NCBI GenBank assembly: GCA_900474095.1
Contig: UCOA01000058.1
Location: 1-64,000, forward strand
Direction: 5' to 3'
Length of the DNA: 64,000 nt
Source of the DNA: Hyphomicrobiales bacterium
Lineage (GTDB): Bacteria > Pseudomonadota > Alphaproteobacteria > Rhizobiales > Rhizobiaceae
The translations under genes and the position numbers were made by a program. Below, piece by piece: positions 25,697 through 36,758 of this stretch. Positions within the stretch are counted from its first letter, which is position 1. Each line of letters opens with the position of its first letter. Under the pieces are notes generated by a model that saw only the letters and a program-made list of their open reading frames with translations, did not search any database and was not told the DNA's origin.

Positions 25697-25796
25697 CCTT
25701 AAATCGCTTCTGATTTAAGGGAATCATGCAGTAGCCGGCCGCCTTTAACCATCGCAGCCGCAGGTTAACCATCGGTTAACCATGCTTCTTAACCGG
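25697..25796 (-). promoter_or_regulatory. CtrA box, clustered half-sites and palindrome upstream of outer-membrane protein gene 1
   Basis: TTAACCAT occurs at 25745, 25765 and 25776, and TTAACCGG at 25789. The 25765 and 25776 copies form a perfect TTAA-N7-TTAA site (25765-25779). Closer to the gene, CCTTAAATC (25697-25705) and GATTTAAGG (25712-25720) form a perfect 9-bp inverted repeat with a 6-bp spacer, and a GAATC (GANTC) follows at 25721. All lie 100-200 bases before the ATG at 25595. Confidence 0.65.
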
Positions 25797-25813
25797 ATGG
25801 CGGGTGACACGAT

Positions 25814-25842
25814 AAAGGCCGCCCGGAAACCGGACGGCCTTT
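25814..25842 (-). terminator. Terminator of outer-membrane protein gene 2
   Basis: AAAGGCCG and CGGCCTTT-type arms with CCGG inner pairs (25814-25842) and an AAA/TTT loop. It lies 24 bases past the stop of the 25867-26688 gene on the minus strand. Confidence 0.75.
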
Positions 25843-25866
25843 GAACGCGCGATCTTTGAGTGCGGA

Positions 25867-26688
25867 TTATTTGTAGACGACAGGCTCGACCGGCGGCACA
25901 TAGGCCTCCTGGCAACCGCCGAAGGAATAGCGCAGACCAGCGCGGGCTTCATGCAGGTAGAGGCCCTCGTCCGAACCAGGACCGCCATTGGAGGCATGGC
26001 CGAACATGTCGCCCCCGAGCACGTGACGGAATCGGTAGCCGACGTCAGCCTTCAGGTTGCAGGTCAGGTCGATCGCCGTACCGGCCATCAGGGCGTAGGT
26101 GAAACGCCACTTGTCGCGGCCGTCGTGCTCGATCGTCGGATCGCAATTGCTCGGATCGGCCGTCTCGCAGCTCGTATTGCGCAGGTTGTCCCAGCGGACC
26201 TGGGTGCCACCGATACCGCCACCGACATACGGAGTGAAAGAACCGTAGGTGCCGATATCGACATAGGCATTGGCCATCAGGCTCCAGGCCGTCAGAGCCG
26301 CCACGTCACGCGACGTACAAGCAGCTGCGACACCGCAGGAGCCGGTGGTCGAGCCTTCAAAGTCGGCGTTTCCAATGTAGTCGAGCGTTACGTCGGTGCG
26401 CAGATAGTCGTTGATCTGGTAGCCGACACCGACACCGGCCGTCCAGGTATCATCGACATCGGCGTCGTCGAAATCTTGAACGAAGCGGCCGGGGCCTTGA
26501 TAGTAGTGCGCCCCGCGAAGGTTGGTGAAGGCATATCCGACGTCGCCGCGCAGATACCAGCCACTGGCCGCAGCGACCTGAACCGGCTCGGCAATCGGCT
26601 GTTCGACGGGCGGCTCATAGAAATCCGCAGCGAAGGCTGCGGTGCCTCCGAGCATAGCCGCAACAACGCCAATCAAAATAGACTTCAT
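25867..26688 (-). CDS. Outer-membrane beta-barrel protein, Omp25/31-like (copy 2)
   Basis: A 273-residue protein with signal peptide MKSILIGVVAAMLGGTAAFA and a short proline-rich linker (EPPVEQPIAEPVQ). The barrel runs from SGWYLRGDVGYAF to EARAGLRYSFGG, then a short tail QEAYVPPVEPVVYK. It shares architecture with the adjacent copy 1 (GWYLRGD.GYA; FTPYVGGGIGGTQVRW; WRFTYALMAGT), so the pair likely arose by duplication. It should sit in the outer membrane as a porin-like or structural barrel. A perfect CtrA box lies 85-99 bases before the ATG, which follows GGAGTGGGGCA. Confidence 0.86.
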   Translation of the reverse strand: MKSILIGVVAAMLGGTAAFAADFYEPPVEQPIAEPVQVAAASGWYLRGDVGYAFTNLRGAHYYQGPGRFVQDFDDADVDDTWTAGVGVGYQINDYLRTDVTLDYIGNADFEGSTTGSCGVAAACTSRDVAALTAWSLMANAYVDIGTYGSFTPYVGGGIGGTQVRWDNLRNTSCETADPSNCDPTIEHDGRDKWRFTYALMAGTAIDLTCNLKADVGYRFRHVLGGDMFGHASNGGPGSDEGLYLHEARAGLRYSFGGCQEAYVPPVEPVVYK

Positions 26689-26772
26689 TGCCCCACTCCA
26701 ATATTTTTGCTTGGTCAGCCGAGAGAGCGGCCTCCAATATATGATGTCGAAATGGATCATGAATAGGAAAGG

Positions 26773-26787
26773 TTAAGGGCCGATTAA
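26773..26787 (-). promoter_or_regulatory. Perfect CtrA box upstream of outer-membrane protein gene 2
   Basis: TTAA-GGGCCGA-TTAA fits TTAA-N7-TTAA exactly. It is 85-99 bases before the ATG of the 25867-26688 gene. Confidence 0.62.
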
Positions 26788-26867
26788 CTACAAAAATTTA
26801 CCGTAACTTTTAATAACTTCGCCCTAACGCAAAGCAACGCCGCTCCGGAATTACCTTAACAACACGT

Positions 26868-26896
26868 AAAAAGACCGGGCATCGCCCGGTCTTTTT
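26868..26896. terminator. glmM terminator (bidirectional form)
   Basis: GACCGGGC and GCCCGGTC pair around ATC, with five A before and seven T after, so it can act on both strands. On the minus strand it ends glmM transcription 22 bases past the stop. Confidence 0.85.
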
Positions 26897-26918
26897 TTCT
26901 AGCATGAATCGACAGGTG

Positions 26919-28271
26919 TCAGGCGACGTTGCGAACGGCGCTGATGACACTGATCAGCTCGTCGACGATGCGTTCGACCTGCGCGCGGTCGTCGCCCTCC
27001 GCCATGACCCGGATCAGCGGTTCGGTGCCGGACGGGCGGATCAGCAACCGGCCGTTCTTCGCAAGCTCCGCCTCCGCGTCGGCGATTGCCTGACGAACGG
27101 TGACGTTTTCGAGCGACATGCCGGACGAAACCCGGACGTTCTTCAGAACCTGCGGTACCGGGTCGAAACGGTGGCAAACTTCACTGACCGATTTTCCCTG
27201 ACGCTTGACGCATGCGAGAATCTGCAGCGCCGCGACAAGACCATCGCCGGTAGTGCCGAAATCCGAGAGGACGATGTGGCCCGATTGCTCGCCGCCGACA
27301 TTGAAGCCGTTCTGGCGCATGTGTTCGACGACGTACCGGTCCCCGACCTTGGTCCGATGCAGGTTGAGACTGCGTCCCTTGAGATAGCGCTCAAGGCCAA
27401 GGTTGGACATGACGGTCGCGACGATGCCATCGCCGCTGAGCATGCCTTCGGCTGCCCAGCTGTCGGCGATGACCGCCATCAACTGGTCGCCGTCGACAAT
27501 CTTGCCGTGCTCGTCAACGATCAGCACGCGGTCGGCATCGCCATCGAGCGCGATCCCGATATCGGCGCGTACCTCATGCACCTTTTTCTGCAACGCTTCC
27601 GGATGGGTCGATCCGCAGTCGAGGTTGATATTGATGCCGTTCGGCTCGTTTCCGATCGTCACGACATCCGCACCAAGCTCCCACAGTGCAAGCGGCGCAA
27701 CCTTGTAGGCGGCGCCATTGGCGCAGTCGATGGCGACCCTCAAGCCCTGAAGCGTCACGTCGCGCGGCAGCGTGCGCTTGGCATGTTCGATATATCGATA
27801 GATGTCGCCTTCGACGCGCTTGGCCCTGCCGATCTCCTGCGACTTGGCGAGCTGCGCCGTCATGTCCTTTTCGAGCAGTTCCTCGATCTGGCCTTCCATC
27901 GCGTCGGACAGCTTGTAGCCATCCGGGCCGAACAGCTTGATGCCATTGTCCTCGAAGGGATTATGCGAGGCGGAGATCATCACGCCGATATCGGCGCGCA
28001 GCGAGCGCGTCAGCATGGCGACGCCGGGGGTGGGGATCGGCCCCAGAAGGAAGACATCGAGACCTGCGGCAGTGAAACCGGCCACCAGAGCATTTTCCAG
28101 CATATAGCCAGACAGGCGCGTATCCTTGCCGATCACCACCCGGTGCCGGTGTGCGCCGTTCCGAAAGATCGTACCGACGGCAACGCCGACGCGCATGGCG
28201 AGATCCGGCGTCATCGGAAACAGGTTCGACTGTCCGCGGATACCATCCGTCCCAAAATATTTGCGCTTCAT
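26919..28271 (-). CDS. glmM: Phosphoglucosamine mutase GlmM
   Basis: Interconverts glucosamine-6-phosphate and glucosamine-1-phosphate on the way to UDP-GlcNAc for peptidoglycan and lipopolysaccharide. 450 residues. The active-site serine is Ser102 in [13 protein letters not shown]. The metal loop [14 protein letters not shown], the sugar-binding GEQSGHI and the phosphate-binding [12 protein letters not shown] are all present. ATG 28271 has GGAG upstream. It follows ftsH in the same direction with a terminator between, an order (ftsH-glmM) common in bacteria. Confidence 0.96.
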   Translation of the reverse strand: MKRKYFGTDGIRGQSNLFPMTPDLAMRVGVAVGTIFRNGAHRHRVVIGKDTRLSGYMLENALVAGFTAAGLDVFLLGPIPTPGVAMLTRSLRADIGVMISASHNPFEDNGIKLFGPDGYKLSDAMEGQIEELLEKDMTAQLAKSQEIGRAKRVEGDIYRYIEHAKRTLPRDVTLQGLRVAIDCANGAAYKVAPLALWELGADVVTIGNEPNGININLDCGSTHPEALQKKVHEVRADIGIALDGDADRVLIVDEHGKIVDGDQLMAVIADSWAAEGMLSGDGIVATVMSNLGLERYLKGRSLNLHRTKVGDRYVVEHMRQNGFNVGGEQSGHIVLSDFGTTGDGLVAALQILACVKRQGKSVSEVCHRFDPVPQVLKNVRVSSGMSLENVTVRQAIADAEAELAKNGRLLIRPSGTEPLIRVMAEGDDRAQVERIVDELISVISAVRNVA

Positions 28272-28530
28272 AAAAACTCCAATTCTGATCAAAGGCGCCG
28301 GCGCAGCGTCAAATCACAGGCCCGCCAGGGGCCGCTTTCCGCAGCACCGGCCTTCCGGATCACATTTGCAGGCGCCAACGGCCTCACGTTGCGATCACGC
28401 GGAAAACTGCGCATGGGTATTTTATTGCCATAAAACCTTCGCAACAACAGCCCGTTGTATCATCAGAATTCATTACAGCGCGTTACCAAGCGGGGAAGCG
28501 GTTACGCTGAATTGTTCAGGACAAAGAAAA

Positions 28531-28556
28531 ACCGCCGCGTCTTTCGGCGCGGCGGT
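28531..28556 (-). terminator. ftsH terminator; rest of the ftsH-glmM gap is gene-free
   Basis: ACCGCCGCG and CGCGGCGGT pair over nine bases around TCTTTCGG and are followed by TTTTTC on the minus strand. The whole 314-bp gap between glmM and ftsH (28272-28585) holds only this terminator and, presumably, the glmM promoter; I see no reading frame or repeat there. Confidence 0.85.
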
Positions 28557-28585
28557 CTTATTTCGCATCTGCAATCGGGGTAAGC

Positions 28586-30529
<1,944 letters not shown>

Positions 30530-30628
30530 CGAACTCCCCGGAACCTGTGGCAACCCTCAATGATTTGCGGCTGCATTCTTACTTCTAACATAGGGTTGCG
30601 CGACGGGCTTGCCAAGGTAAACTCAGGT

Positions 30629-31987
30629 TCAACCTGTCTTTTCCGTCAAAACATCGTGAACCGGAGGAGCAAGATACCGTTCCCGGCCAAAGAGCGCAGC
30701 GATGCTATCTGCCATCATCAGGTCGAAACGCGGCAAAAAGGTGTCGTAAAGGCCGATACTGCTTTCGACCAAGCGCTCAGGCGACGAGGTGATCTCGCTT
30801 GCCACAGAGAACAGCGGAGCGGACTTGGCCGCGCGTTTGACGATCGCTTCGGGGAGACCTGCGGCAATCGGTCTCGTCGCCAGCTCCTTGGCGTCGAGAC
30901 CGCCGCCAACCGATAACGGCTCTGCACCGATATTCGTGACGATGAAGCGGCCGTCCCAGATCGCTTTCTGATGAGGCTGTATAACCAGATCGGGCAGATT
31001 TCTGGCCTCGCGGTAAAGATAGAGACCCGAACGACGGCGATCGAAAACCACGCGACCGGCTGTCATCCGGCCTTCCCGCCCCTCGGCCAGGAACGCGGCA
31101 AGCCGCGCCGCCGTTTCGCGGCCCGGCAGATGCCGCCTGCCGCCCATGACCGCGGTGAGCGACAGAATTGCACGGCGGCAGTCCGGATCGGAGACCTTCT
31201 CGGCGAGCAATGGTTCGATCCGCGCGGCAAGCCCTTCGAAAACGAAGACGTGCCGCTCAAGCAGACTGGCGGCACGTGCGCTGGTACGGCGGCGCGCTTC
31301 GGCCGCCGCGGTGAATTGATCGATGGCCAATCGGGCGTCCTCTTGGAGCGCCTGCCGGACTCGGACACGCTCGAAGCGCGGATTGGCATTGCTCGGATCG
31401 TCCAACCAGTCTTCGCCACGGAGCGTGAGATAGTTGCGAATATCTGCCCGGCGCTGCCTGAGAAACGGCCGCAACACCCAGGCGCGGCGATCCACAAGCA
31501 TTCCATCCGCCATTCCCGCCAGGCCGGGCGCATCCGCCTGCGAGCGGCTTTGCCGCATTCTGACGGTTTCGGCCTGATCGTCGGCCGTGTGAGCGGTCAC
31601 GATGCACTGCGCACCCATCTTCTCGGCAGCGTCGGACAGCAATTTGTAACGCGCCTCGCGGGCTGCAGCCTGAAGGCCCGTTTCCGGCTTTTCGCCTTGC
31701 CACTGGCGTGTGAGATGGGGGATTTTCCTGCCCGCGCAAAAATGTGCGACGGCGCGCGCTTCGTCGGCAGATTCCGGCCGCAAAGCATGATCGATGGTGC
31801 AGGCGGACAGGGAGAACGCGGAAAAGCCGCCTCGCGCGATCGCTTCATGCAGCGCCAGCAGCAAACCTTTCGAATCGCTGCCGCCGGATACGGCCGCAAG
31901 GATTATGCCGGGCGTCTTGAAAGTCGAAAGAAACTGTTTCGCCGCTTCGACGGCGTGCGGCGCAATGCGATCTGCCTCAGCAGGCAA
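30629..31987 (-). CDS. tilS: tRNA(Ile)-lysidine synthase TilS
   Basis: Attaches lysine to cytidine 34 of the CAU-anticodon isoleucine tRNA, changing its decoding from AUG to AUA. The 452-residue frame has the PP-loop VSGGSDSKGLLLAL near residues 33-46 and downstream signatures DHALRPES, AHTADDQAETV and RPFLRQRRADIRNYL. It starts with TTG 31987, overlapping the ybgF stop by 11 bases, which suggests translational coupling. The C-terminal part is less conserved. It may act on a CAU tRNA in this genome; the one at 3854-3930 is more likely methionine-type. Confidence 0.9.
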   Translation of the reverse strand: MPAEADRIAPHAVEAAKQFLSTFKTPGIILAAVSGGSDSKGLLLALHEAIARGGFSAFSLSACTIDHALRPESADEARAVAHFCAGRKIPHLTRQWQGEKPETGLQAAAREARYKLLSDAAEKMGAQCIVTAHTADDQAETVRMRQSRSQADAPGLAGMADGMLVDRRAWVLRPFLRQRRADIRNYLTLRGEDWLDDPSNANPRFERVRVRQALQEDARLAIDQFTAAAEARRRTSARAASLLERHVFVFEGLAARIEPLLAEKVSDPDCRRAILSLTAVMGGRRHLPGRETAARLAAFLAEGREGRMTAGRVVFDRRRSGLYLYREARNLPDLVIQPHQKAIWDGRFIVTNIGAEPLSVGGGLDAKELATRPIAAGLPEAIVKRAAKSAPLFSVASEITSSPERLVESSIGLYDTFLPRFDLMMADSIAALFGRERYLAPPVHDVLTEKTG

Positions 31988-32972
31988 GACGGCTCTGTTC
32001 GCTGCTAACCTTGGCCTTCACTGCCTGGGAAGCCTTGGGATAACGCTTGTTGACCTCGCGCAGTGTCGCGCAGGCTGTGTCCTTGTTGTCGAGAGCAGCG
32101 AGCGACATGCCGAGCTTCAAGAGCATTTCCGGCGCCTTCGGCGACTTGCCATAGGTCTGGTGCGCGTTCAGGAAGGTCTTGGCCGAATCGTTGAACTTGC
32201 CCTGTGAATACTGAGCCTCACCCATCCAGAAGCTGGCATCGGCAGCTTTTTCGCCGTTCGGAAAGACATCCAGATAGTCGCGGAATTCGTTTTCGGCCTG
32301 GCTGTAATCGCCGGTCAGGACATGGCCGTAGGCGGACTGGTAGAGATCGCCGGGATTGTCGAGCGCCGCCGTCTGCTGCTGGCTGTCCGGAGTCTCGTTG
32401 ATGCCTTGATCGACACCCGGAAGCGTCGCTTCGAGGCTGGTTGTGTTGCGGTTCGCCGCGACGGGATTGCCGTTTTCGTCGAATACGATCTCGCCCAGCG
32501 TTGTCGGGGGAGCGCCGGTGTTGCCGCCAGCGGTAGCGTCCGATCCCAAACCTGCGTTGGGATCGGTTGCAGCTGCCTGATCATCCGTTGCCGGCGCGCC
32601 GGTGGATGCAGTGTCGTTTGTCGCCGGCGTTTCAGCCTGGCTCTTCTTGGTCGAGCCCGACTTGCCGCTTTCGAGGTCCTGGAAGCGGAATTCGTTGTCT
32701 TCCTGGAACTTGCGGATCTGTTCCTGCATCTGCAGGAGCTGGAAGCTCATTTCCTCGATACGCCCGTTGAGCGAGCGGATCTGTTCCTCGAGCTGCCCGA
32801 TGCGTCCAACGTCGCTGGACTGCACCTTGAGCAGCGGGGCCGTGTCCGGCGACTGGGTCTCGCCGTGAATTGCGCGGTTAAACAGCGCGGAAAGCGGCAT
32901 GGCGGTGACTGTCTGGCCGAAGCCCGCAAAGGCGGTCAGGCCGATCAATCCCGCCACGACAAAATGTTTCAT
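31977..32972 (-). CDS. ybgF: Tol-Pal system protein YbgF/CpoB
   Basis: Periplasmic partner of TolA that coordinates peptidoglycan synthesis with outer-membrane constriction. 331 residues: signal peptide (MKHFVVAGLIGLTAFAGFGQ, through TVTA), a coiled-coil trimerisation helix (residues about 50-100: RIGQLEEQIRSLNGRIEEM), a Gly/Thr/Asn/Pro-rich linker, and C-terminal TPR repeats (YQSAYGHVLTGDYSQAENEF, DASFWMGEAQYSQGKFNDSA, APEMLLKLGMSLAALDN). It is the last tol-pal gene before tilS and overlaps it. Start chosen at the signal peptide. Confidence 0.92.
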   Translation of the reverse strand: MKHFVVAGLIGLTAFAGFGQTVTAMPLSALFNRAIHGETQSPDTAPLLKVQSSDVGRIGQLEEQIRSLNGRIEEMSFQLLQMQEQIRKFQEDNEFRFQDLESGKSGSTKKSQAETPATNDTASTGAPATDDQAAATDPNAGLGSDATAGGNTGAPPTTLGEIVFDENGNPVAANRNTTSLEATLPGVDQGINETPDSQQQTAALDNPGDLYQSAYGHVLTGDYSQAENEFRDYLDVFPNGEKAADASFWMGEAQYSQGKFNDSAKTFLNAHQTYGKSPKAPEMLLKLGMSLAALDNKDTACATLREVNKRYPKASQAVKAKVSSEQSRLAC

Positions 32973-33102
32973 GTCATGTGTCCCGTTTGAATATTCCACT
33001 CTCGCCCGCAGCCGGTGCAAATCGGCCTTCGGGCGATTGCCGCACAGTTTTCCAATTGGCCTCAAAAAGCAACGGAGTTCGGTGAAAGTGTGACAAAAAA
33101 GA

Positions 33103-33126
33103 AAGGGCGGCCCGCAGACCGCCCTT
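33103..33126 (-). terminator. pal terminator
   Basis: AAGGGCGG and CCGCCCTT pair around an 8-base loop and are followed on the minus strand by TCTTTTTT. It separates pal from ybgF, so ybgF probably has its own promoter or depends on read-through. Confidence 0.85.
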
Positions 33127-33153
33127 CCATAAGCTTTTTCCGATGCGCGGCAA

Positions 33154-33681
33154 TTACATGCCGGCGCCACCGAGAACCGTGACCGCGCGGCGGTTCTGCG
33201 ACCAGCAGGAAATGTCGTCGCAGACGGCGACCGGCTTTTCCTTGCCGTAGGAGATCGTCTTGATCTTGCCGGCCGCGATACCACGCGATGCGAGGTAGTC
33301 GCGGGTTGCAGCAGCGCGGCGTGCGCCTAGGGCAAGGTTGTACTCGCGGGTGCCGCGTTCGTCGGCGTGACCTTCGACCGTGATCGCATAGTTCGGGTAG
33401 CGCTGCAGCCACTGAGCCTGCTTGTCGAGCGTTGCCTGCGCGTCGGCACGGATCGAAGTGGAGTCCGTATCGAAGAAGATGCGGTCGCCGACATTGACCG
33501 TGAAGTCCTGCGCCGAGCCCGGCGTCGCTGCATTCAGGCCAAGTTCGCCGGCGCTGTTCGGCAGGTTGTTCTTTTTCGAGGCGCAGCCGGCAATGGCGAG
33601 CGTCATGACGAGGGCAACCATGACCGGATTGCGAGCGAGGGTTTGCATGCGGCCTTCGGCCTTGGCGTGAATGCGGCTCAT
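33154..33681 (-). CDS. pal: Peptidoglycan-associated lipoprotein Pal
   Basis: Outer-membrane lipoprotein that binds peptidoglycan and TolB. 175 residues. The leader ends in lipobox LAIAGC, giving a lipidated Cys. The OmpA-like domain is clear: FDTDSTSIRADAQATLDKQA, TVEGHADERGTREYNLALG, RRAAATRDYLASRGI. ATG 33681 has GGAGACC upstream. It is separated from tolB by 178 bases containing a TTAACCAT CtrA-type half-site; Brucella pal is reported as a CtrA-linked gene. Confidence 0.96.
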   Translation of the reverse strand: MSRIHAKAEGRMQTLARNPVMVALVMTLAIAGCASKKNNLPNSAGELGLNAATPGSAQDFTVNVGDRIFFDTDSTSIRADAQATLDKQAQWLQRYPNYAITVEGHADERGTREYNLALGARRAAATRDYLASRGIAAGKIKTISYGKEKPVAVCDDISCWSQNRRAVTVLGGAGM

Positions 33682-33735
33682 GGGCCGGTCTCCTTGGATG
33701 TCTAAATTCAGGGTTGCCAGACTGTAACCGGAAGC

Positions 33736-33765
33736 GGTTAATCGACTTTCAACAGGTATGGTTAA
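33736..33765 (-). promoter_or_regulatory. CtrA-type half-sites upstream of pal
   Basis: On the minus strand TTAACCAT lies at 33758-33765 and ATTAACCG around 33735-33742, about 55-85 bases before the pal ATG. They are not spaced as a full TTAA-N7-TTAA box. Confidence 0.4.
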
Positions 33766-33859
33766 CAGAGTGTCAAAATATACGTGAAGGCTTGCTAGAT
33801 CAGCCCTTTGCGGCGAGAAAGCGGCGACCTCGCCACTTTCCTGCCGCATCGCAGCAACG

Positions 33860-35164
33860 CTATTCGAGCAGCGGCGACCAGGCCGGATCGGATGCAAAGC
33901 CCTTTGTGGAGATCAGTTGCTCGTTGTAGCCGGTCAGGTCGATCGAGTAGAGTTGCGGGCCGCCGGCACCGGCATTCTGACGGAAGAACATCAGGACGCG
34001 GCCGTTCGGCGCCCATGTCGGGCCCTCATTGTGGAAGCCCGTCGTCAGGATGCGTTCGCCCGAACCGTCCGGCTTCATCACGCCGATCGAGAACTTGCCA
34101 CCCGATTGCTTGGTGAAGGCGATCAGATCGCCGCGCGGCGACCAGACCGGGGTCGAGTAGGAGCCATCACCGAAGGAGATGCGGTTCTGAGCGCCACCCG
34201 AGGCGCTCATGACGTAGAGCTGCTGGCGACCGCCGCGGTCGCTTTCAAAGACGATCTGGCTGCCATCCGGCGAATAGGACGGCGAGGTATCGATCGCGGC
34301 CGTCGACGTCAGGCGGGTCGTCGTGCGCGAGCGCAGGTCCATGGTGTAGATGTTGGCGTTGCCTTCCTGCTGCAGGCTCATGATGACCCGCTGGCCATCC
34401 GGCGAGAAACGCGGCGCAAAAGTCATGCCGGGGAAATTGCCGACGACTTCGCGCTGCCCGGTTTCGAGCTGCAGCAGATAGACGCGCGGCTCGTTGCCCT
34501 CGAAGGACATGTAGGTGATTTCCTGCTTGGTCGGCGAGAAGCGCGGCGTCAGCACGATATCGTTGGAATTGGTGACTGCGCGGGCGTTGAAGCCGTCCTG
34601 GTCCATGATCGCCAACTGCCGCTTGCGCGCCGTCTTCGGCCCGCTTTCGGCGACATAGACGATGCGCGTATCAAAATAGCCCTTTTCGCCGGTGATCTGC
34701 TCATAGATTGCATCGGCGATGATATGGGCGACACGGCGCCAGTTTTCCGGCTGGGTAAAGAACTGCTGGCCGGTCATCTGCTGGCCGGCAAATGTATCCC
34801 AAAGACGGAACTCGGCCTTCAGGCGGCCATCGCCTTCCTGGGTTACACGGCCCGTGACGAGCGCCTGCGCGTTGATGACCTTCCAGTCCTCGAAGCGCGG
34901 CGTCGCATCCGGATTGGCGATCTTTTCGATGAAGGCGGCCTTGTCGATCGGCGCGAACAGGCCGGACCGCTTGAGGTCGGCCGCAACCACATCGGAAATC
35001 TTCTGCCCCAGTTCGCCCTGCAGGAAATCACTGACGGCGATCGGCATGGGCTCGACATTGCCCTTGTTGATGTTCAGTTCGACGCGCGCGGAAACAGGCG
35101 AGATCGACAATGTGACCACTGCCGCGAGTGCGACGAGAAAACGGAAAAGGTTGCGTTTCAGCAT
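33860..35164 (-). CDS. tolB: Tol-Pal system beta-propeller protein TolB
   Basis: Periplasmic protein that links Pal to TolA. 434 residues: a signal peptide ([20 protein letters not shown], cut near VSA), an N-terminal alpha/beta domain, and a C-terminal six-blade propeller with repeated blades ([80 protein letters not shown]). It lies between tolA and pal in the usual order. ATG 35164 follows AAGGCTTCG; ATG 35185 is a weaker alternative. Confidence 0.96.
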   Translation of the reverse strand: MLKRNLFRFLVALAAVVTLSISPVSARVELNINKGNVEPMPIAVSDFLQGELGQKISDVVAADLKRSGLFAPIDKAAFIEKIANPDATPRFEDWKVINAQALVTGRVTQEGDGRLKAEFRLWDTFAGQQMTGQQFFTQPENWRRVAHIIADAIYEQITGEKGYFDTRIVYVAESGPKTARKRQLAIMDQDGFNARAVTNSNDIVLTPRFSPTKQEITYMSFEGNEPRVYLLQLETGQREVVGNFPGMTFAPRFSPDGQRVIMSLQQEGNANIYTMDLRSRTTTRLTSTAAIDTSPSYSPDGSQIVFESDRGGRQQLYVMSASGGAQNRISFGDGSYSTPVWSPRGDLIAFTKQSGGKFSIGVMKPDGSGERILTTGFHNEGPTWAPNGRVLMFFRQNAGAGGPQLYSIDLTGYNEQLISTKGFASDPAWSPLLE

Positions 35165-35195
35165 ATATCGAAGCCTTTCAGCCATTCATTCATTT

Positions 35196-36269
35196 TCACT
35201 GGATCGACATGGAGCTCGGGTCGAAATTGACGACCATCTCTCTCCATGAATCGTATTTGTCTGCCGGCAGGCCTTCGAAAGGTAACGACTTCAGGATGGC
35301 GCGGCGCACACTGCCGGCCATCGTCCGACGGGCCGCTTCCGAGCCGCCCGTGGTCTCGACCTCGGGCTGGCCGACAATATTGCCCTGCGGGTCAAGCTCG
35401 AAGCTCACCTTGAGGATCATGCCGTCCAGGCCTTCGATGCCGGCAAAGGAGCTCCAGTTCTTCTGGATCTGTCCGCGCAATGCATCCATCTCGTTTTGCG
35501 AAAGCGTGTTGCCCGTCGTCTTGGATGCTCCGAAAGCCTTCTCGGTCTTGCCACTCTTGGCGCCGCCGTTCGACGGCTCGGTCTTGTTCAAAAGAGCCGC
35601 AACCTCGTCGGCGTTGAAGTCTGACTCGTTCTGGGACGACGCCTTCTTCTTCTCTTTCTTGTTTTCTTCGTTCTTGCGGTCCGGCGTTTTTGCGGTCTGG
35701 GCCTGTTTCTCGACCTTCGGCTTGGTCACCGGCGTCGGCACCTTGTCCGGCAGCGCTTCAGCTTCAGGATTTTCCGCGGGCTGCTCCTCGGCGGGCTGCT
35801 CTTCCGGCTTAGGGTCCGGCTTCACCTCCTGCTTGGGCTCAGGAAGGGCGGCGACTTCCGTTGCCGGTTCGGTCGCCGGCTTCTCCTCGGTAATTTCCTT
35901 GCTGTCTTCCTTGGCCGGATCGGGCGTCGGTAAGGCTTTTTCGGTTTTTTCCGGTGCAGCCGCAGACTCGTTGTTGGTCGGTTTGGCGTCCGGCTTGGGC
36001 GGCGTCTTCATGTCGATCTTGTTTTCGCCGACGTTCTCAGCGTTTTCGACGGTATCCGGGCGCTTGGTTGGTGTGACCGACGGTATTTCAGCTTTCGGCG
36101 CTTCCTTGTCGCCTTGCTGCAACTTGGTCAATTCTTCGATGGGGACCATATCAACGGGCATTGACTCGACATCGGCGACCTCGAAGTCTGCCGGACTGCC
36201 GAGCGAAACCAGCGCCCAGGTCAGCACCAGGCCGTGCAGCACAGCGGATGTGATGAGACTTGTCTTCAT
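35196..36269 (-). CDS. tolA: Tol-Pal system protein TolA
   Basis: Inner-membrane protein spanning the periplasm between TolQR and Pal/TolB. 357 residues: one N-terminal transmembrane helix (LITSAVLHGLVLTWALVSLG), a long Glu/Lys/Pro-rich periplasmic stretch (about 50-250), and a C-terminal TonB/TolA-like domain (LRGQIQKNWSSFAGIEGLDG, LKVSFELDPQGNIVGQPEVE). It starts 9 bases after the tolR stop region. The repetitive linker is the usual variable part. Confidence 0.92.
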   Translation of the reverse strand: MKTSLITSAVLHGLVLTWALVSLGSPADFEVADVESMPVDMVPIEELTKLQQGDKEAPKAEIPSVTPTKRPDTVENAENVGENKIDMKTPPKPDAKPTNNESAAAPEKTEKALPTPDPAKEDSKEITEEKPATEPATEVAALPEPKQEVKPDPKPEEQPAEEQPAENPEAEALPDKVPTPVTKPKVEKQAQTAKTPDRKNEENKKEKKKASSQNESDFNADEVAALLNKTEPSNGGAKSGKTEKAFGASKTTGNTLSQNEMDALRGQIQKNWSSFAGIEGLDGMILKVSFELDPQGNIVGQPEVETTGGSEAARRTMAGSVRRAILKSLPFEGLPADKYDSWREMVVNFDPSSMSIQ

Positions 36270-36278
36270 CGCAGCGCT

Positions 36279-36731
36279 CTACTGGTCCTTCTTCGGTTGG
36301 GTAACGAGACCGATGTTCTTGAAGCCGGCTTCCTGGATGCGTGACATGACGTCGGCGATCACGCCGTAGGGCGACGTCGCGTCGCCGCGCACGAAGATGC
36401 GCTCGCTGTAGCCGGTCGTGGCGATCGCTTCGAGCTTGGCGGCGACCTCCTCGACCGGGATCGGGGTTTCCTGCAGGAAGACCTGGCCGTCACTCTTGAC
36501 GGAAATGGTGATCGGCTGCGTTTCGGAATTGAGCGCCTTTGCCTGCGTTTCCGGCAGGTCGATCGGTACGCCGACCGTCATCATCGGGGCGGCAACCATG
36601 AAGATGATCAGCAGCACCAGCATCACGTCGACGAAAGGCGTGACGTTGATTTCGCTCATGATGGCCTTGCCGCGGCCGCGACGGCGGCGTCCGCCACCCG
36701 AGCCCTTCGATCCGCCTACTGCCATACCCAT
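36279..36731 (-). CDS. tolR: Tol-Pal system protein TolR
   Basis: Proton-channel partner of TolQ in the inner membrane. 150 residues, ExbD/TolR family. A basic Gly-rich N-terminus is followed by one transmembrane helix with the functional aspartate: INVTPFVDVMLVLLIIFMVA. The periplasmic domain includes VPIDLPETQAKALNSETQPI. ATG 36731 has GGAG nine bases upstream; a second ATG two codons later is possible. Confidence 0.95.
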   Translation of the reverse strand: MGMAVGGSKGSGGGRRRRGRGKAIMSEINVTPFVDVMLVLLIIFMVAAPMMTVGVPIDLPETQAKALNSETQPITISVKSDGQVFLQETPIPVEEVAAKLEAIATTGYSERIFVRGDATSPYGVIADVMSRIQEAGFKNIGLVTQPKKDQ

Positions 36732-36758
36732 AGCAAATACTCCGTCTCTTGGGCCCGG

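Noticed and set aside
26904-28433. 509-codon plus-strand open frame opposite glmM
   Set aside because: Antisense shadow; GlmM active-site motifs are on the minus strand.
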